Below are positions 53,838 through 61,361 of a DNA stretch of 64,000 nt, piece by piece (the stretch's first letter is position 1; each line of letters opens with the position of its first letter). The stretch is from an uncultured Christensenella sp. Its GTDB lineage: Bacteria > Bacillota > Clostridia > Christensenellales > CAG-917. The DNA is taken from NCBI GenBank assembly GCA_910578325.1, contig CAJTQT010000003.1, positions 62,001 to 126,000 on the forward strand, given 5' to 3'. A program made the position numbers and the translations under genes. The notes below the pieces were generated by a model that was not told the DNA's origin, ran no database searches, and saw only the letters and a program-made list of their open reading frames with translations.

Positions 53838-54586
53838 ATTTCCTCCAACAGCCTGAACGGTCTGCTCTGTTTTGCTTTTATTATTTTCACGCCGCACTGT
53901 TTCAGCACGTTCGCTAATATGTCCTGCATAATTATTTCGCTTGCGAAATGCGAATACTCCACAATCCCGAATCCGTCGTCGCAAGCGTCGATATAGTTGT
54001 GGTGTTTAAGGTCGCCCGTCAGCAACGCGTCGGCGCATTCGAGCGCGCGGCCGTATTCGCTTCCGCCGCTTCCGCTTACGATATAAACGGTCTCTATTCT
54101 TTTATTCGGATTTCCTACTATACGCACGCTGTTGTCTTTAAGTGTCATTGCGACCGTTTTTGCAAAATCTGCAAGCGTAGTCGGCTTTATTTTCATTATC
54201 GCGCCCGCGCCGTCAAGTTTCGACTCGCTGTAACCGAATAAGTCGGTAAGCGTATCGTTCAATCCGCCGACGCACTTATCCAGATTCGTATGCATCGAAT
54301 AAACCGCTATATCCTTTTTTATCAGATTTTCTATCGCGCGACCTTTCGAGCGGCCTAAATCGATTCTGTCCAACGCTTTAAATATAAACGGATGATGCGT
54401 CACTATCAGATTGCAACCGTCTTGTTCTGCCTGCTCAATAACGCTGTGCGTAAGATCGAGCGCAAGCATAACGCCCGTGCATTCTCTGTCTGCGTCTCCG
54501 AGCATAAGACCCACGTTATCCCACTCCTCGGCAAGCGTAGGCGACGCGAAACGTTCAAGACACTCAATTACGTCATATATTTTCAT
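53834..54586 (-). CDS. Nif3-like dinuclear metal protein
   Basis: 250 aa from the ATG at 54586 (GGAGGTGA upstream; GTG one codon earlier). NIF3/YqfO fold with metal ligands in VTHHPFIF, MHTNLD and HYIDA and HFASE. The gene overlaps trmK and the zinc-ribbon gene. Function in the family is poorly settled (GTP cyclohydrolase-like). Confidence 0.92.
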   Translation of the reverse strand: MKIYDVIECLERFASPTLAEEWDNVGLMLGDADRECTGVMLALDLTHSVIEQAEQDGCNLIVTHHPFIFKALDRIDLGRSKGRAIENLIKKDIAVYSMHTNLDKCVGGLNDTLTDLFGYSESKLDGAGAIMKIKPTTLADFAKTVAMTLKDNSVRIVGNPNKRIETVYIVSGSGGSEYGRALECADALLTGDLKHHNYIDACDDGFGIVEYSHFASEIIMQDILANVLKQCGVKIIKAKQSRPFRLLEEI

Positions 54587-55253
54587 CACTGTTCACCTCC
54601 GCGTTGGCGAGTGCCGATTTAAGCAGCGCAACTCTTCCTGCAAGCGTTTCGGAATTCGGATTCGAATCGAGTATCGCCTTTTTGTAGTCCAACTCCTTTT
54701 TCGCATTAATCACGAAATCCGCGCTATGTTTATAGAATTTTCCGAACATAATCTCGTATTCGTCCAAACTCTCCCCGCCTCTTTCCGTCTTTATAACGGT
54801 ATAGCGTTTGCCGAGACACTCCACCGTAAAATCCTTTATAATCCGATGTCCCTGCGAAACTATCTCTCTGCGCACCTTTTCGGGATGCGTATTCGGGGAA
54901 AGCAGAAAGTGACTGAACGATTTGCCGTCGCTCCGCGCACGCGCGAGAATTTCCGATATTACGTCTCCGCCTAACCCCGCTATAATCACGGTATCGGCCT
55001 CTCCGTCCGCTACGGGAACAAGCCCGTCGCCGAGTCTTGTGCACATCAGGTCCCCGACTCCGTTCTCCAGTGAGAGTTCTTCCGCCTTTTTCAAACTGCT
55101 TTCGCTTATGTCGGTTGCAATAACTTTGCTTGCTCTGTCGGTCGCGACCAGATAATATCCCAACTTTCCGTGGTCGCACCCCACGTCGGCAACTGCTCCG
55201 AAATCGACGCAGTTTGCTATTGCGGTCAGTCTTTCGTCAAGACGAATGGGCAT
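54573..55253 (-). CDS. trmK: tRNA (adenine(22)-N1)-methyltransferase TrmK
   Basis: 226 aa. SAM methyltransferase with ADVGCDHGKLGYYL and IAGLGGDVI. It methylates A22 in tRNA. The ATG overlaps the rpoD stop, so it is coupled to rpoD; it lies between rpoD and nif3 as in Bacillus. Confidence 0.95.
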   Translation of the reverse strand: MPIRLDERLTAIANCVDFGAVADVGCDHGKLGYYLVATDRASKVIATDISESSLKKAEELSLENGVGDLMCTRLGDGLVPVADGEADTVIIAGLGGDVISEILARARSDGKSFSHFLLSPNTHPEKVRREIVSQGHRIIKDFTVECLGKRYTVIKTERGGESLDEYEIMFGKFYKHSADFVINAKKELDYKKAILDSNPNSETLAGRVALLKSALANAEVNSDENI

Positions 55254-56299
55254 CAGTCGAAGTCTTTGAGTTTTTTGAGTCTGTTGGGATGACGCAATTT
55301 TCTGAGCGCTTTCGCCTCTATCTGGCGGATACGCTCTCTCGTGACGTTGAATTCTCTTCCCACCTCTTCCAGCGTACGCGGATGGCTGTCGTCAAGTCCG
55401 TAACGCAGTCTCAGAACTTTTTCCTCGCGGGGTGTCAGCGTATTGAGCACCTGTATAAGTTGCTCTTTGAGCATATTGCTTTCCGCAACGTCGCTCGGAG
55501 ACGGAGCAGTGCCGTCCTCTATGAAATCGCCGAGATGGCTGTCTTCCTCTTCGCCGATAGGCGTTTCGAGCGATACGGGATCCTGCGCTATTTTCTGAAT
55601 CTCGCGCACGCGCTCTTCCGAACAACCGAGATACTCCGCTATTTCTTCCGGCGACGGTTCTCTGCCCAGTCTTTGCAAAAGTTGACGCGTTGCCCGCACC
55701 TGCTTGTTTATAGTCTCCACCATATGTACAGGGATACGTATCGTTCTCGCCTGATCCGCAATAGCGCGGGTAATTGCCTGTCTTATCCACCAGGTCGCAT
55801 AAGTTGAGAACTTGAATCCTTTGGTATAATCGAACTTCTCAACCGCTTTCATAAGTCCCAGATTTCCTTCCTGTATAAGGTCCAGAAACTGCATTCCGCG
55901 CCCGACGTATCTCTTTGCAATGGATACGACAAGGCGCAGGTTTGCTTCGCTGAGTTTGTGTTTAGCGTCCTCGTCCCCCGATTCCATACGCCGCGCAAGT
56001 TCTATCTCCTGTTCGGCGTTAAGAAGTTGAACAGTACCGATTTCTTTAAGATATATCTTTACGGAATCGTCCACCGCACTGTCGATAATCTTGTCGAGTT
56101 CGATTGTCTCTTCCTCTCTCGGCTCCTCAACTTTGATGTTTTCCGCGTTCAAAGCGTTAAACACCAACTCCATATCTTCCGCTGTCGCGTTGAGATGTTC
56201 GAGTTTTGCCATTATCTCATCTTCGGTAACGGTGCCTTTCTCCTTCCCGATAGTGATGATCTTTTCTATTTCTAATTTAAGAAGTTGCTCTCTGTCCAC
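55253..56299 (-). CDS. rpoD: Primary sigma factor RpoD (SigA)
   Basis: 348 aa. Short region 1.1, region 1.2-2 with EIELARRMESGDEDAKHKL and the -10-binding FSTYATWWIRQAITRAI, region 3 and region 4.2 HTH RTLEEVGREFNVTRERIRQIEAKALRKL. Operon dnaG-rpoD-trmK-nif3. Confidence 0.98.
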   Translation of the reverse strand: MDREQLLKLEIEKIITIGKEKGTVTEDEIMAKLEHLNATAEDMELVFNALNAENIKVEEPREEETIELDKIIDSAVDDSVKIYLKEIGTVQLLNAEQEIELARRMESGDEDAKHKLSEANLRLVVSIAKRYVGRGMQFLDLIQEGNLGLMKAVEKFDYTKGFKFSTYATWWIRQAITRAIADQARTIRIPVHMVETINKQVRATRQLLQRLGREPSPEEIAEYLGCSEERVREIQKIAQDPVSLETPIGEEEDSHLGDFIEDGTAPSPSDVAESNMLKEQLIQVLNTLTPREEKVLRLRYGLDDSHPRTLEEVGREFNVTRERIRQIEAKALRKLRHPNRLKKLKDFD

Positions 56300-56314
56300 A
56301 ATACTCCTCCCGAA

Positions 56315-58084
56315 TCAAAGTTTTTCCTGTATGGTTTTTGATTTCAATTTTTTCTGCAACGCCGTGATTTCATTCAGGGCATTTCTTTTTTCTTCCGCGT
56401 CGGACAATGCGCCGTACTGTGTTTTCAATTCTGCAAGACGCGCCGATATAAATTCGTTAGCAAGGGTAGACACACAGTCGATATAATACTCTTCTTCTTT
56501 GGCAAGCGTAGCAAAATGCAGATGCACATCAAGTATTTTGCCTATCTCTTCGTCGTCGATAACACCGTACATCTGACCGACGTTTACGCTTTTTACAGAT
56601 TGTGCATAGTCATAAACTGACTGATGTATCGGGTGCGCAAGCCATTCTTTTTTTATATTTTCAGTCTTAGCATAAGAGGCGTTTTCCATTATCCTGCTCA
56701 TCACGAACCGTGAAGCGCGAAGATTTTTAGCCGTCTTATCCACCGTCGGAATTTCCGCTTTTTTCTCGGGCGCGGCAACGGACGCAGATCCGAGTTCCTC
56801 GTGCAAAGTTTCAACGGAAACACGGCTTAATCCCGACACAATTCCGAGATAAACTTCCCTTTCGGATTTACTGTCTATAGTTTTGAGAACGCGCAACGCG
56901 CTTTGCACATATTTAGCCCTGCCGTCGACCGAGTTCAAATCGTACGCGTCCTTGCACAGTTTCAACTTATATTCAATAACGGGCAACGCTTCGCGTATGC
57001 GTTTTATAAAAGCCTCGTAGCCGTCCTGCCGTACGGTTTCGTCAGGGTCTTTTCCGTCGTCCAAAAGCACAACTCTCGTATCCACTCCGCATCTGAGCAA
57101 CGGTTCCACGTTTTTCACGGTGGCCTTTCTTCCTGCTCCGTCGCCGTCATAGCATACGTACACCTTAGGCGCAAGGCGTTTAAGTTCGTGCGCCTGTCCG
57201 TCCGTGAGTGCGGTTCCCATTCCCGCTACGGCGTTTCTTATTCCCGCCGCCCCCAACGATATAACGTCCATATATCCTTCGACAAGTATAAGTTCCTTAT
57301 ATGTCTCGCCTTTGGTGCGTTTATCCTGCTTTATATAGTTCACTCCGTAAATCGTCCTGCCCTTATCAAACAGCGCTGTGTTGGTGGAATTCTTGTATTT
57401 TGCGACGTCTTTCTCTCCGTGATAAACACGCCCGCCGAAAGCCACAACCTCGTTCATAGAGTTGATAATAGGCACAATGATTCTGTTCGCAAAAGCGTCA
57501 GACGGCCGATCGGTATTTGAAATCAGACCGCAATCGAGCAAGTCCTTCGGCGTGTATTCCTTTCTGCGCAGATATGCCACCATACTGTCATAATCGAGAG
57601 ACAGACCGAGCCCGTATCTCTTTGACGTTTCGTCGTCTATGCCGCGGCTTGCGAGATATTCGCGCGCATCTCTGCCCTTTTTCTCGTCTGTCAGATTGTT
57701 GCGGTAATAGCGCGCGGCGTCGCGCATAAGTTGTTTAAGCACGTCCTTGCGCTCTTTCTTTTCCTGATAGTGTTCGTCGAATTTCAGTTCAGGCAAAGCC
57801 ATTCCCGCGCGCTCAGCGAGGTACTTGACCGCGTCGAAAAAACTCATCGACTCCATTTCCATAATGAATTTAATGACGCTTCCGCTCGCTCCGCAACCGA
57901 AACAGTGATAATATGCGCTATCCTGATTGACACAGAACGACGGTGTCTTTTCATTATGAAACGGACAGCACCCAAAATAACGTCCGCCTTTTTTCTGCAA
58001 CGGCACGTACTGAGAAATTATCTCCACTATATCATTCTTATAGGTGAGTTCTTCTAAAAATTCGGGTGTAAATCCTTGGCTCAT
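56315..58084 (-). CDS. dnaG: DNA primase DnaG
   Basis: 589 aa. CHC2 zinc finger with C40, H43, C61, C64; RNA polymerase core; Toprim with EGYMDVISL; C-terminal helicase-binding domain (low similarity, as normal). The primase primes Okazaki fragments for the DnaB in this window. 15-base gap to rpoD. Confidence 0.97.
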   Translation of the reverse strand: MSQGFTPEFLEELTYKNDIVEIISQYVPLQKKGGRYFGCCPFHNEKTPSFCVNQDSAYYHCFGCGASGSVIKFIMEMESMSFFDAVKYLAERAGMALPELKFDEHYQEKKERKDVLKQLMRDAARYYRNNLTDEKKGRDAREYLASRGIDDETSKRYGLGLSLDYDSMVAYLRRKEYTPKDLLDCGLISNTDRPSDAFANRIIVPIINSMNEVVAFGGRVYHGEKDVAKYKNSTNTALFDKGRTIYGVNYIKQDKRTKGETYKELILVEGYMDVISLGAAGIRNAVAGMGTALTDGQAHELKRLAPKVYVCYDGDGAGRKATVKNVEPLLRCGVDTRVVLLDDGKDPDETVRQDGYEAFIKRIREALPVIEYKLKLCKDAYDLNSVDGRAKYVQSALRVLKTIDSKSEREVYLGIVSGLSRVSVETLHEELGSASVAAPEKKAEIPTVDKTAKNLRASRFVMSRIMENASYAKTENIKKEWLAHPIHQSVYDYAQSVKSVNVGQMYGVIDDEEIGKILDVHLHFATLAKEEEYYIDCVSTLANEFISARLAELKTQYGALSDAEEKRNALNEITALQKKLKSKTIQEKL

Positions 58085-58176
58085 AAACCTTTTCCAGACT
58101 TTTACTAATTATATATACGAAATAATAAGTACGTTTTCCTAAAAAAAACGATAATTTTTTTACAAAAACATAAAAA

Positions 58177-58194
58177 TAACCGCAAAAGCGGTTA
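58177..58194 (-). terminator. Intrinsic terminator after luxS
   Basis: TAACCGC/GCGGTTA stem (58177-58183, 58188-58194) with AAAA loop; on the minus strand followed by a T-rich run. Confidence 0.65.
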
Positions 58195-58277
58195 CAAATC
58201 GGAAATTCTCAGCATATACTGTACGCACACATACGAATTTGTGTCCCAAAACATTTATCTAAGACAACAAACAGATT

Positions 58278-58745
58278 TTACTCCAAATAGTTGAATCGCT
58301 TATATAATGTAAGTTCATTTTTAAATTTTGATATATAATATTTAGCCATTTCAAGATTCTGTTCCGAATAATTCCCGCATTCCGCAGGACTGGCGCCGGG
58401 AATCTCACCCTCAAAACCTATTACAAAATCGCACATATCTACTGTCAAATCATATATATCCTCAGGTTCCAAATCGCCGAACATAACTATATAACACCCC
58501 GTTCTGCAACCCATAGGTCCGAAATATACGATTTCATCTTTTCGTTTACAGTTGCGCAGATAAGTCGCGCACAGATGTTCTATGGTATGCAAAGCAGGCA
58601 TATCCACGACAGGCTCGCGGTTGGGCGCGGTTATACGCATATCGAAAGTCGTAAGCGTAATTCCGTCGCGTTCGTCACGGCGGGAAACGTAAAGTCCGGG
58701 CAAAAGATTCATATGATTGATTTTAAAACTCGCTATCCTTTCCAT
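58278..58745 (-). CDS. luxS: S-ribosylhomocysteine lyase LuxS
   Basis: 155 aa. It splits S-ribosylhomocysteine to homocysteine and the AI-2 precursor. Metal and catalytic residues all present: H53, E56 and H57 (HTIEH), C84 and C123. Recycles homocysteine into the methionine pathway (metA/metY here). No Shine-Dalgarno sequence lies before the ATG; the promoter leaves a leaderless mRNA. Confidence 0.97.
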   Translation of the reverse strand: MERIASFKINHMNLLPGLYVSRRDERDGITLTTFDMRITAPNREPVVDMPALHTIEHLCATYLRNCKRKDEIVYFGPMGCRTGCYIVMFGDLEPEDIYDLTVDMCDFVIGFEGEIPGASPAECGNYSEQNLEMAKYYISKFKNELTLYKRFNYLE

Positions 58746-58751
58746 AAATAT

Positions 58752-58780
58752 ATTTTAACACTACGGGCAATTTCTTGCAA
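58752..58780 (-). promoter_or_regulatory. luxS promoter, predicted leaderless
   Basis: TTGCAA (58780-58775), 17-base spacer, TAAAAT (58757-58752), then six bases to the ATG at 58745. It lies inside the end of the phage-gene fragment. Confidence 0.55.
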
Positions 58781-58919
58781 CAATGCAAAACTCTTTCTCC
58801 GTTTTCTGTAAATTGCTCACAATATCAAGCAATTCATTTCCTTGTTGTTCGACAATAGTCAGTTTACGACGATTTGGGAATTCACTTTGACGATTCTTAA
58901 AAACAAAATTAGTAGCCAT
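58761..58919 (-). pseudogene. Fragment of a phage-type structural protein
   Basis: 52 codons with AAGGAG before the ATG. The start (MATNFVFKNRQSEFPNRRKLTIVE) resembles the N-terminus of clostridial phage tail-region proteins; the family normally runs on for well over 100 residues, but here sequence similarity stops and a TAG ends the frame. Recognition is by pattern only. Confidence 0.5.
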
Positions 58920-59035
58920 TATTCTTCTCCTTAGAATATAAATTTATGAGACGTTCATTTAATCTAAAATAATATTCTAAAAGGTTATTTTTCTAATGCC
59001 TTCTAACTTTTGCTAATCTATGGAAATATTTAAAT

Positions 59036-59064
59036 AAAAAGAGAGGAATTGATCCTCTCTTTTT
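59036..59064. terminator. Bidirectional terminator
   Basis: 12-bp stem AAAAAGAGAGGA/TCCTCTCTTTTT with ATTGA loop. The surrounding 58920-59174 holds no gene. Confidence 0.75.
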
Positions 59065-59147
59065 AATAATTTTTGAACCATCTTATACAAATGTTATTGC
59101 CTTTTGATAATGTTTATCATCATTTTTTAACTCTCAAAAGATAAATC

Positions 59148-59172
59148 AAACGGGGTATTAAATACCCCGTTT
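59148..59172. terminator. Terminator at the end of the immunity gene
   Basis: AAACGGGGTATT/AATACCCCGTTT perfect arms with a one-base centre, just downstream of the stop on the minus strand; a weak U-rich tail follows. Confidence 0.55.
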
Positions 59173-59174
59173 GT

Positions 59175-59663
59175 TTATAATTTATTAGCACGTATTAATA
59201 ACGATTTCTCTGAAAAATCATAATCTTTCATATAATACATTGTTTTGTATTTCTCATCAATATTTGAGATATCTAGCAATATAAGTTTTTTTTGATACAC
59301 AATAACTTTGCGTATTTGATCACATAATTTATCATCTAAAATCTTGCCTGCTAAATCTTTCAGTTGCTCGCAATAAAGCAATTTGGTGAAAGAGTCTTGA
59401 TTTTTTTGCAACACTTCTATTAAAATCGAAGCACTTTCTTCATTACTTAAAGATAAACATAAATTTGTAACTAATTCATGTTGTTCTTGTCCATATGAAT
59501 TATCTATTTGGTCTAATAGCCTACATCTAATATCCTCTAACCACTTCTTTTCTAGTTCTTTCGGCACTTTATATTTTCTATACTCTTTGCCATATTCTCT
59601 ATCAATACAAAATTTAGAGCCATAACAACTATAATACATTTTTTTTGCACAATCATAATTCAT
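59175..59663 (-). CDS. Probable immunity protein of the Rhs tip
   Basis: 162 aa from the ATG at 59663 (GAGGAAAT upstream). Acidic-helical, AT-rich, cysteine-containing (eight Cys). No known Imm family recognised. It starts 14 bases after the Rhs tip domain ends, the usual position of an immunity gene for a polymorphic toxin. The role is inferred from position only. Confidence 0.6.
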   Translation of the reverse strand: MNYDCAKKMYYSCYGSKFCIDREYGKEYRKYKVPKELEKKWLEDIRCRLLDQIDNSYGQEQHELVTNLCLSLSNEESASILIEVLQKNQDSFTKLLYCEQLKDLAGKILDDKLCDQIRKVIVYQKKLILLDISNIDEKYKTMYYMKDYDFSEKSLLIRANKL

Positions 59664-59676
59664 AAATATTTCCTCA

Positions 59677-60330
59677 TTATAAAAACATATATATAGCATG
59701 CTTAATAATATATGCAACCTCTTTGGCATAGTAGTAGCCACTAGGTGGCGCAGACAAGACAAAATGTGCTCCCGCCTTAATTTGTTGTTTCAAAAAAGCC
59801 TTATTTATTTTCCACATACCTTTATCACCTACTCCTTTTAGAGCTCTCGTTGCCTCCCAATTTGAAGAATGAAAATAAGTTGCCCCTCTATTTTTAGCGA
59901 TTTCAATATATTGAGGATTACGACCTAATACAACCTCTTTTGATCCGTATTGTGTAAATTCCAATGCTTTAGCATTGTACCATCCATTTGCCCCAGCTGC
60001 ACCACCAATTATTGCACCAACAACCGCACCTATTCCAAAGCCCATTAAGAATCCGGATAATATACTATTGCCCATATCTGCTCCAGTTGCTGCAGAATAA
60101 ATTGCACCTCCTGCTACTCCAACTACGGACCCAACTGCAGCGCCTATCAAAGCACCTTTTGCAGCGCCTACGGCTATCGCTCCAATTAAACCCGTAGCAG
60201 CACCTGCAGATGCAACTGTTAGCACGACTGCTGCCGCTACAACTAGTGCAACACCAATGCCAAACAGTAGCCATTGCCACCATTTAGGCTTATTGCCGTT
60301 GTCGTCTACTAACATCACAGGATTATTCAA
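59677..60330 (-). CDS. Rhs end with hydrophobic linker and unknown tip domain
   Basis: 217 codons from a TTG; the frame in fact continues upstream to the TAG (60543). It begins with the end of the Rhs core (NNPVMLVDDNGN), passes through about 95 Gly/Ala-rich hydrophobic residues, and ends in a tip of about 95 residues (ALEFTQYGSKEVVLGRNP, YFHSSNWEATRALKG, FVLSAPPSGYYYAKEV). The tip is the toxin position in Rhs proteins. I do not recognise its enzymatic class. Confidence 0.6.
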   Translation of the reverse strand: MNNPVMLVDDNGNKPKWWQWLLFGIGVALVVAAAVVLTVASAGAATGLIGAIAVGAAKGALIGAAVGSVVGVAGGAIYSAATGADMGNSILSGFLMGFGIGAVVGAIIGGAAGANGWYNAKALEFTQYGSKEVVLGRNPQYIEIAKNRGATYFHSSNWEATRALKGVGDKGMWKINKAFLKQQIKAGAHFVLSAPPSGYYYAKEVAYIIKHAIYMFL

Positions 60331-60543
60331 GCAATAGGCATACAGATTCAGTCCGTCTATATCTTCAGGTTCAACTTCGCTGATATCATCCGCGTTTATA
60401 AACCTGCCTACTTCCGGGTCATAATAACGCGTATTGAGATAATAAAGCTTTGTCTCAATATCATAATAGTATCCGCGATATCTATATGGATTGAGTTGAG
60501 CAATAGCTACATGCTCGTTGCTTGTTACTTTGGAAATGTCAAG

Positions 60544-61098
60544 CTACGAATTATTATCAAAAAGAACATATGTATTATGATTTCCCCACGCATCATAGAC
60601 ATATTGCACAATCTCTGTGCCATTCTCATCCATTATCGCAAGGATATCACCTTGAATGTTCTTTCTATAATAATACTCTTTACTATTATAAGTGAAGCCA
60701 TCTATTCCATCTATACCATAGTTGAAAAAAATCATTTGGTTTCCGCTCTTCTGAGCAAGTACCGTCGTGCCGTCCAAATAATACTCTGTCCTTACGGTAC
60801 CAATCTGTTTAGATATACGAATACCATCTGCATTATATGCAAACTTTGCGGTTTGTTTGTTTACGCCGCCTATCTGATCCAGCTGTCTGCAATGACTCCA
60901 AGTGAGAACGGAACCTCTATATACTCTTGGATTACCCAACGGGTCGTAATTACTACACTCAGAACCATCATAAAAACTTAACTGATCCGCCCATCCATTC
61001 GTATTATATTCATAGATAAATTCCCTGCCGTTTGTAAGCTTCTCAGTATTCGCAAGTGTATAAGCATACTCTGTTCTGCTTAAAATATTTCCTCCCAT
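60544..61098 (-). CDS. Rhs core segment before the stop
   Basis: 185 codons from the ATG (GATATG, no good ribosome site) to the TAG. YD-repeat and core residues as expected, e.g. YVYDAWGNHNTYV. Likely not a functional protein alone. Confidence 0.6.
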   Translation of the reverse strand: MGGNILSRTEYAYTLANTEKLTNGREFIYEYNTNGWADQLSFYDGSECSNYDPLGNPRVYRGSVLTWSHCRQLDQIGGVNKQTAKFAYNADGIRISKQIGTVRTEYYLDGTTVLAQKSGNQMIFFNYGIDGIDGFTYNSKEYYYRKNIQGDILAIMDENGTEIVQYVYDAWGNHNTYVLFDNNS

Positions 61099-61177
61099 AT
61101 CATAAGCAAATATAGTAGTTTTGTCAAGGTTTAAGTTTGCTTTATAATTCTGCTATTCAATGTAATGATTTTATAAT

Positions 61178-61208
61178 AAAAAACCACCAGTTTGACTGGT
61201 GGTTTTTT
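61178..61208. terminator. Bidirectional terminator between NTPase and Rhs genes
   Basis: Perfect 14-bp stem AAAAAACCACCAGT/ACTGGTGGTTTTTT with TTG loop; ends the NTPase transcript on the minus strand. The 150 bases up to 61361 hold only short remnants in several frames. Confidence 0.8.
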
Positions 61209-61361
61209 ATTTATCATTTCAACCCTATTAGTTTCTCGGATTCTTGATATTCGCTTGTGGTGATGTATGACAAATTGGGTCAATAAAAGTCTTCCCGTAA
61301 TGCTTCTCATTACAATCTGCCATACGGTCGTTGTATTAGATGTGTTCATTGTTGTATCAAA

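Larger units (their letters stand above)
59677..61152 (-). pseudogene. Rhs-family gene, N-terminally truncated, interrupted by in-frame TAG
   Basis: Open frame from 61152 to 59677 with one stop, TAG at 60544-60546. Contents in order: YD repeats (YDMGGNI, YEYNTNG), the Rhs core (DPLGNP, YYLDGTTVLAQ, the segment read past the stop LNPYRYRGYYYDIETKLYYL, NTRYYDPEVGRFINADD, LNLYAYCLNNPVMLVD), a Gly/Ala-rich hydrophobic run and a tip domain. The upstream stop TAG at 61153 shows that the signal and shell domains are missing. Either an orphan tip cassette or a decayed gene. Confidence 0.75.

Noticed and set aside
48287..60546. Stop-codon reassignment as explanation of the in-frame TAA and TAG
   Set aside because: TAA and TAG serve as normal ends of many conserved genes here (for example yqzL ends in TAG), so a recoded genome is unlikely.
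61131..61349. 72-codon frame between the NTPase and Rhs genes
   Set aside because: It runs straight through a perfect terminator stem. Fragments in all three minus frames (e.g. 31 codons at 61228-61323) look like decayed remains but match nothing I know.
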